Source: Streptomyces cyaneogriseus subsp. noncyanogenus (lineage in GTDB: Bacteria; Actinomycetota; Actinomycetes; Streptomycetales; Streptomycetaceae). From it: 64,000 nt of DNA. Within the stretch, counting starts at the first letter, position 1, and each line of letters opens with the position of its first letter. A program made the position numbers and the translations under genes. Shown in pieces: positions 63,469-64,000 of the stretch. A model generated the notes under the pieces. The model was given only the letters and a program-made list of their open reading frames with translations, was not told the DNA's origin and did not search any database. The DNA lies in NCBI RefSeq assembly GCF_000931445.1, contig NZ_CP010849.1:7688001-7752000 (forward strand), written 5' to 3'.

Positions 63469-64000
63469 TCAGGGGCGGTGCACGGTGCGCAGCGTGCGCA
63501 CGAAATGCGGCGCGATCTGGTCGGCGTGCTCCTCGGGGAAGAAGTGGCCACCCGGAAGCCACGCGTGCCCCAGGTAATGGGAGGTGCGGTCGGCCCAGTG
63601 CGTCATGGCGTCCGGCTCCACCATCAGCGGATCGGCGTCGCCGCCGTAGGAGACCAGCGGGCAGGTGGCCTGGGCGCCGTCGTCGGCGAAGGTCGCGGCG
63701 ACCCGCAGATCGGCCCGCAGCGCGGGCAGTACCCGGGCCAGCATCGCCGGGTCCCGCTGGACCTCTTCCGGGAACGAGCCGAGGCGCCGGATGTGGGCGA
63801 GCAGTTCGGCCTCCGGCATGGTGCTGTCCGCCAGGGTGGGCCGGAAGAAGCCGCGCGGCGACCAGCCGGACACCCCGAGCAGCACCGGCGCCGGCAGTCC
63901 TTCGGCCGTGAGGCGTGTGGTGAGGCGGAACGCGAGGTGCGCCCCCAGGCAGTGCCCGAAGACGGCGTACGGCCGCCCGTCCAACTCGGCGACGACCGCG
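63469..64000 (-). CDS. Type II thioesterase (N-terminus beyond the right edge), Cys in the nucleophile position
   Basis: At least 176 C-terminal residues of an alpha/beta-hydrolase of the GrsT/RifR type, which removes wrong or stalled acyl groups from carrier proteins. The elbow reads 'AVFGHCLGAHLAFRLTTRL', so the usual GHSMG serine is replaced by Cys (codon TGC). The later 'CPLVSYGGDADPLMVEPDAM' with the acid residue and 'WLPGGHFFPEEHADQI' with the catalytic His are intact. The reading frame continues past position 64000, so the start is not visible. It lies 78 bases upstream of the synthetase gene on the same strand and should serve as its editing enzyme. Confidence 0.85.
   Translation of the reverse strand, partial: AVVAELDGRPYAVFGHCLGAHLAFRLTTRLTAEGLPAPVLLGVSGWSPRGFFRPTLADSTMPEAELLAHIRRLGSFPEEVQRDPAMLARVLPALRADLRVAATFADDGAQATCPLVSYGGDADPLMVEPDAMTHWADRTSHYLGHAWLPGGHFFPEEHADQIAPHFVRTLRTVHRP

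Overview
The window looks like an actinomycete chromosome, most probably Streptomyces. Base composition is very GC-rich, most codons end in G or C, GTG starts are common, and purine-rich ribosome binding sites (GGAGG type) precede many genes. Family content agrees: mycothiol-type DinB protein, LAxTG sortase substrate, DUF2690, DUF4232 and Tat substrates. No tRNA, rRNA, CRISPR array or insertion sequence was seen. All functions are read from protein sequence and context without database searches.

Layout. (1) 1-4099: a catabolic set on the minus strand: AraC-type regulator, TfdB-like FAD hydroxylase, maleylacetate reductase and the start of an intradiol (hydroxyquinol-type) dioxygenase. Together they fit degradation of a resorcinol- or hydroquinone-like phenol through hydroxyquinol and maleylacetate to the 3-oxoadipate pathway. 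(2) 4359-8497: a prolyl-tRNA synthetase of the archaeal/eukaryotic (type 3) form and a short UvrA paralogue. (3) 8721-21249: the most striking region, a pheganomycin-type gene cluster. It has a DpgA-like type III polyketide synthase, a DpgB-like enoyl-CoA hydratase-fold protein, a glycine/inosamine-type amidinotransferase, a P450, a RiPP-type B12 radical SAM enzyme, a PGM1-like ATP-grasp peptide ligase and two complementary ABC half-transporters. It also has a 36-residue precursor peptide carrying two SSSNVKD repeats. NVKD is the peptide part of pheganomycin D as I recall it. The expected product is a guanidino-dihydroxyphenylglycine-like amino acid ligated to the N-terminus of a ribosomal NVKD peptide.

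(4) 21390-28933: accessory and housekeeping genes: spore photoproduct lyase-like radical SAM protein, a membrane protein/NUDIX pair, a DUF4157 metalloprotease-domain protein, a trypsin-like protease and an erythromycin-esterase family protein. (5) 29572-37998: one 2808-residue type I polyketide synthase, CoA ligase-ACP-KS-AT-DH-KR-ACP-TE, a self-contained starter-plus-one-module enzyme. (6) 38062-54709: a mosaic of surface, secreted and small enzyme genes: thioester-domain surface protein, DUF2690, two beta-lactamase-fold hydrolases, TetR, CASTOR/POLLUX-like channel, amino-acid oxidase, PaaX regulator, mycothiol-type isomerase, carboxylesterase, GNAT and DUF4232. Remnants of duplicated or decayed genes lie among them. 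(7) 54923-64000: a minus-strand operon running in from the right edge: type II thioesterase (cut by the window), a C-A-PCP-C-A-PCP-TE peptide synthetase whose first A domain has the EntF serine code, and a translationally coupled FAD monooxygenase.

In region 3 the genes can be ordered into a route. DpgA and the DpgB-like protein make a dihydroxyphenylacetyl unit. The radical SAM/P450 pair could add and oxidise a ring methyl, and the amidinotransferase supplies the guanidino group. The ATP-grasp ligase joins the finished amino acid to the NVKD peptide, and the ABC pair exports it. DpgC-, DpgD- and HpgT-like steps are absent from the window and must be supplied elsewhere or replaced. Two outward promoters of the cluster (amidinotransferase operon and ligase gene) share a CCGTCTTGACAC element, which suggests joint control.
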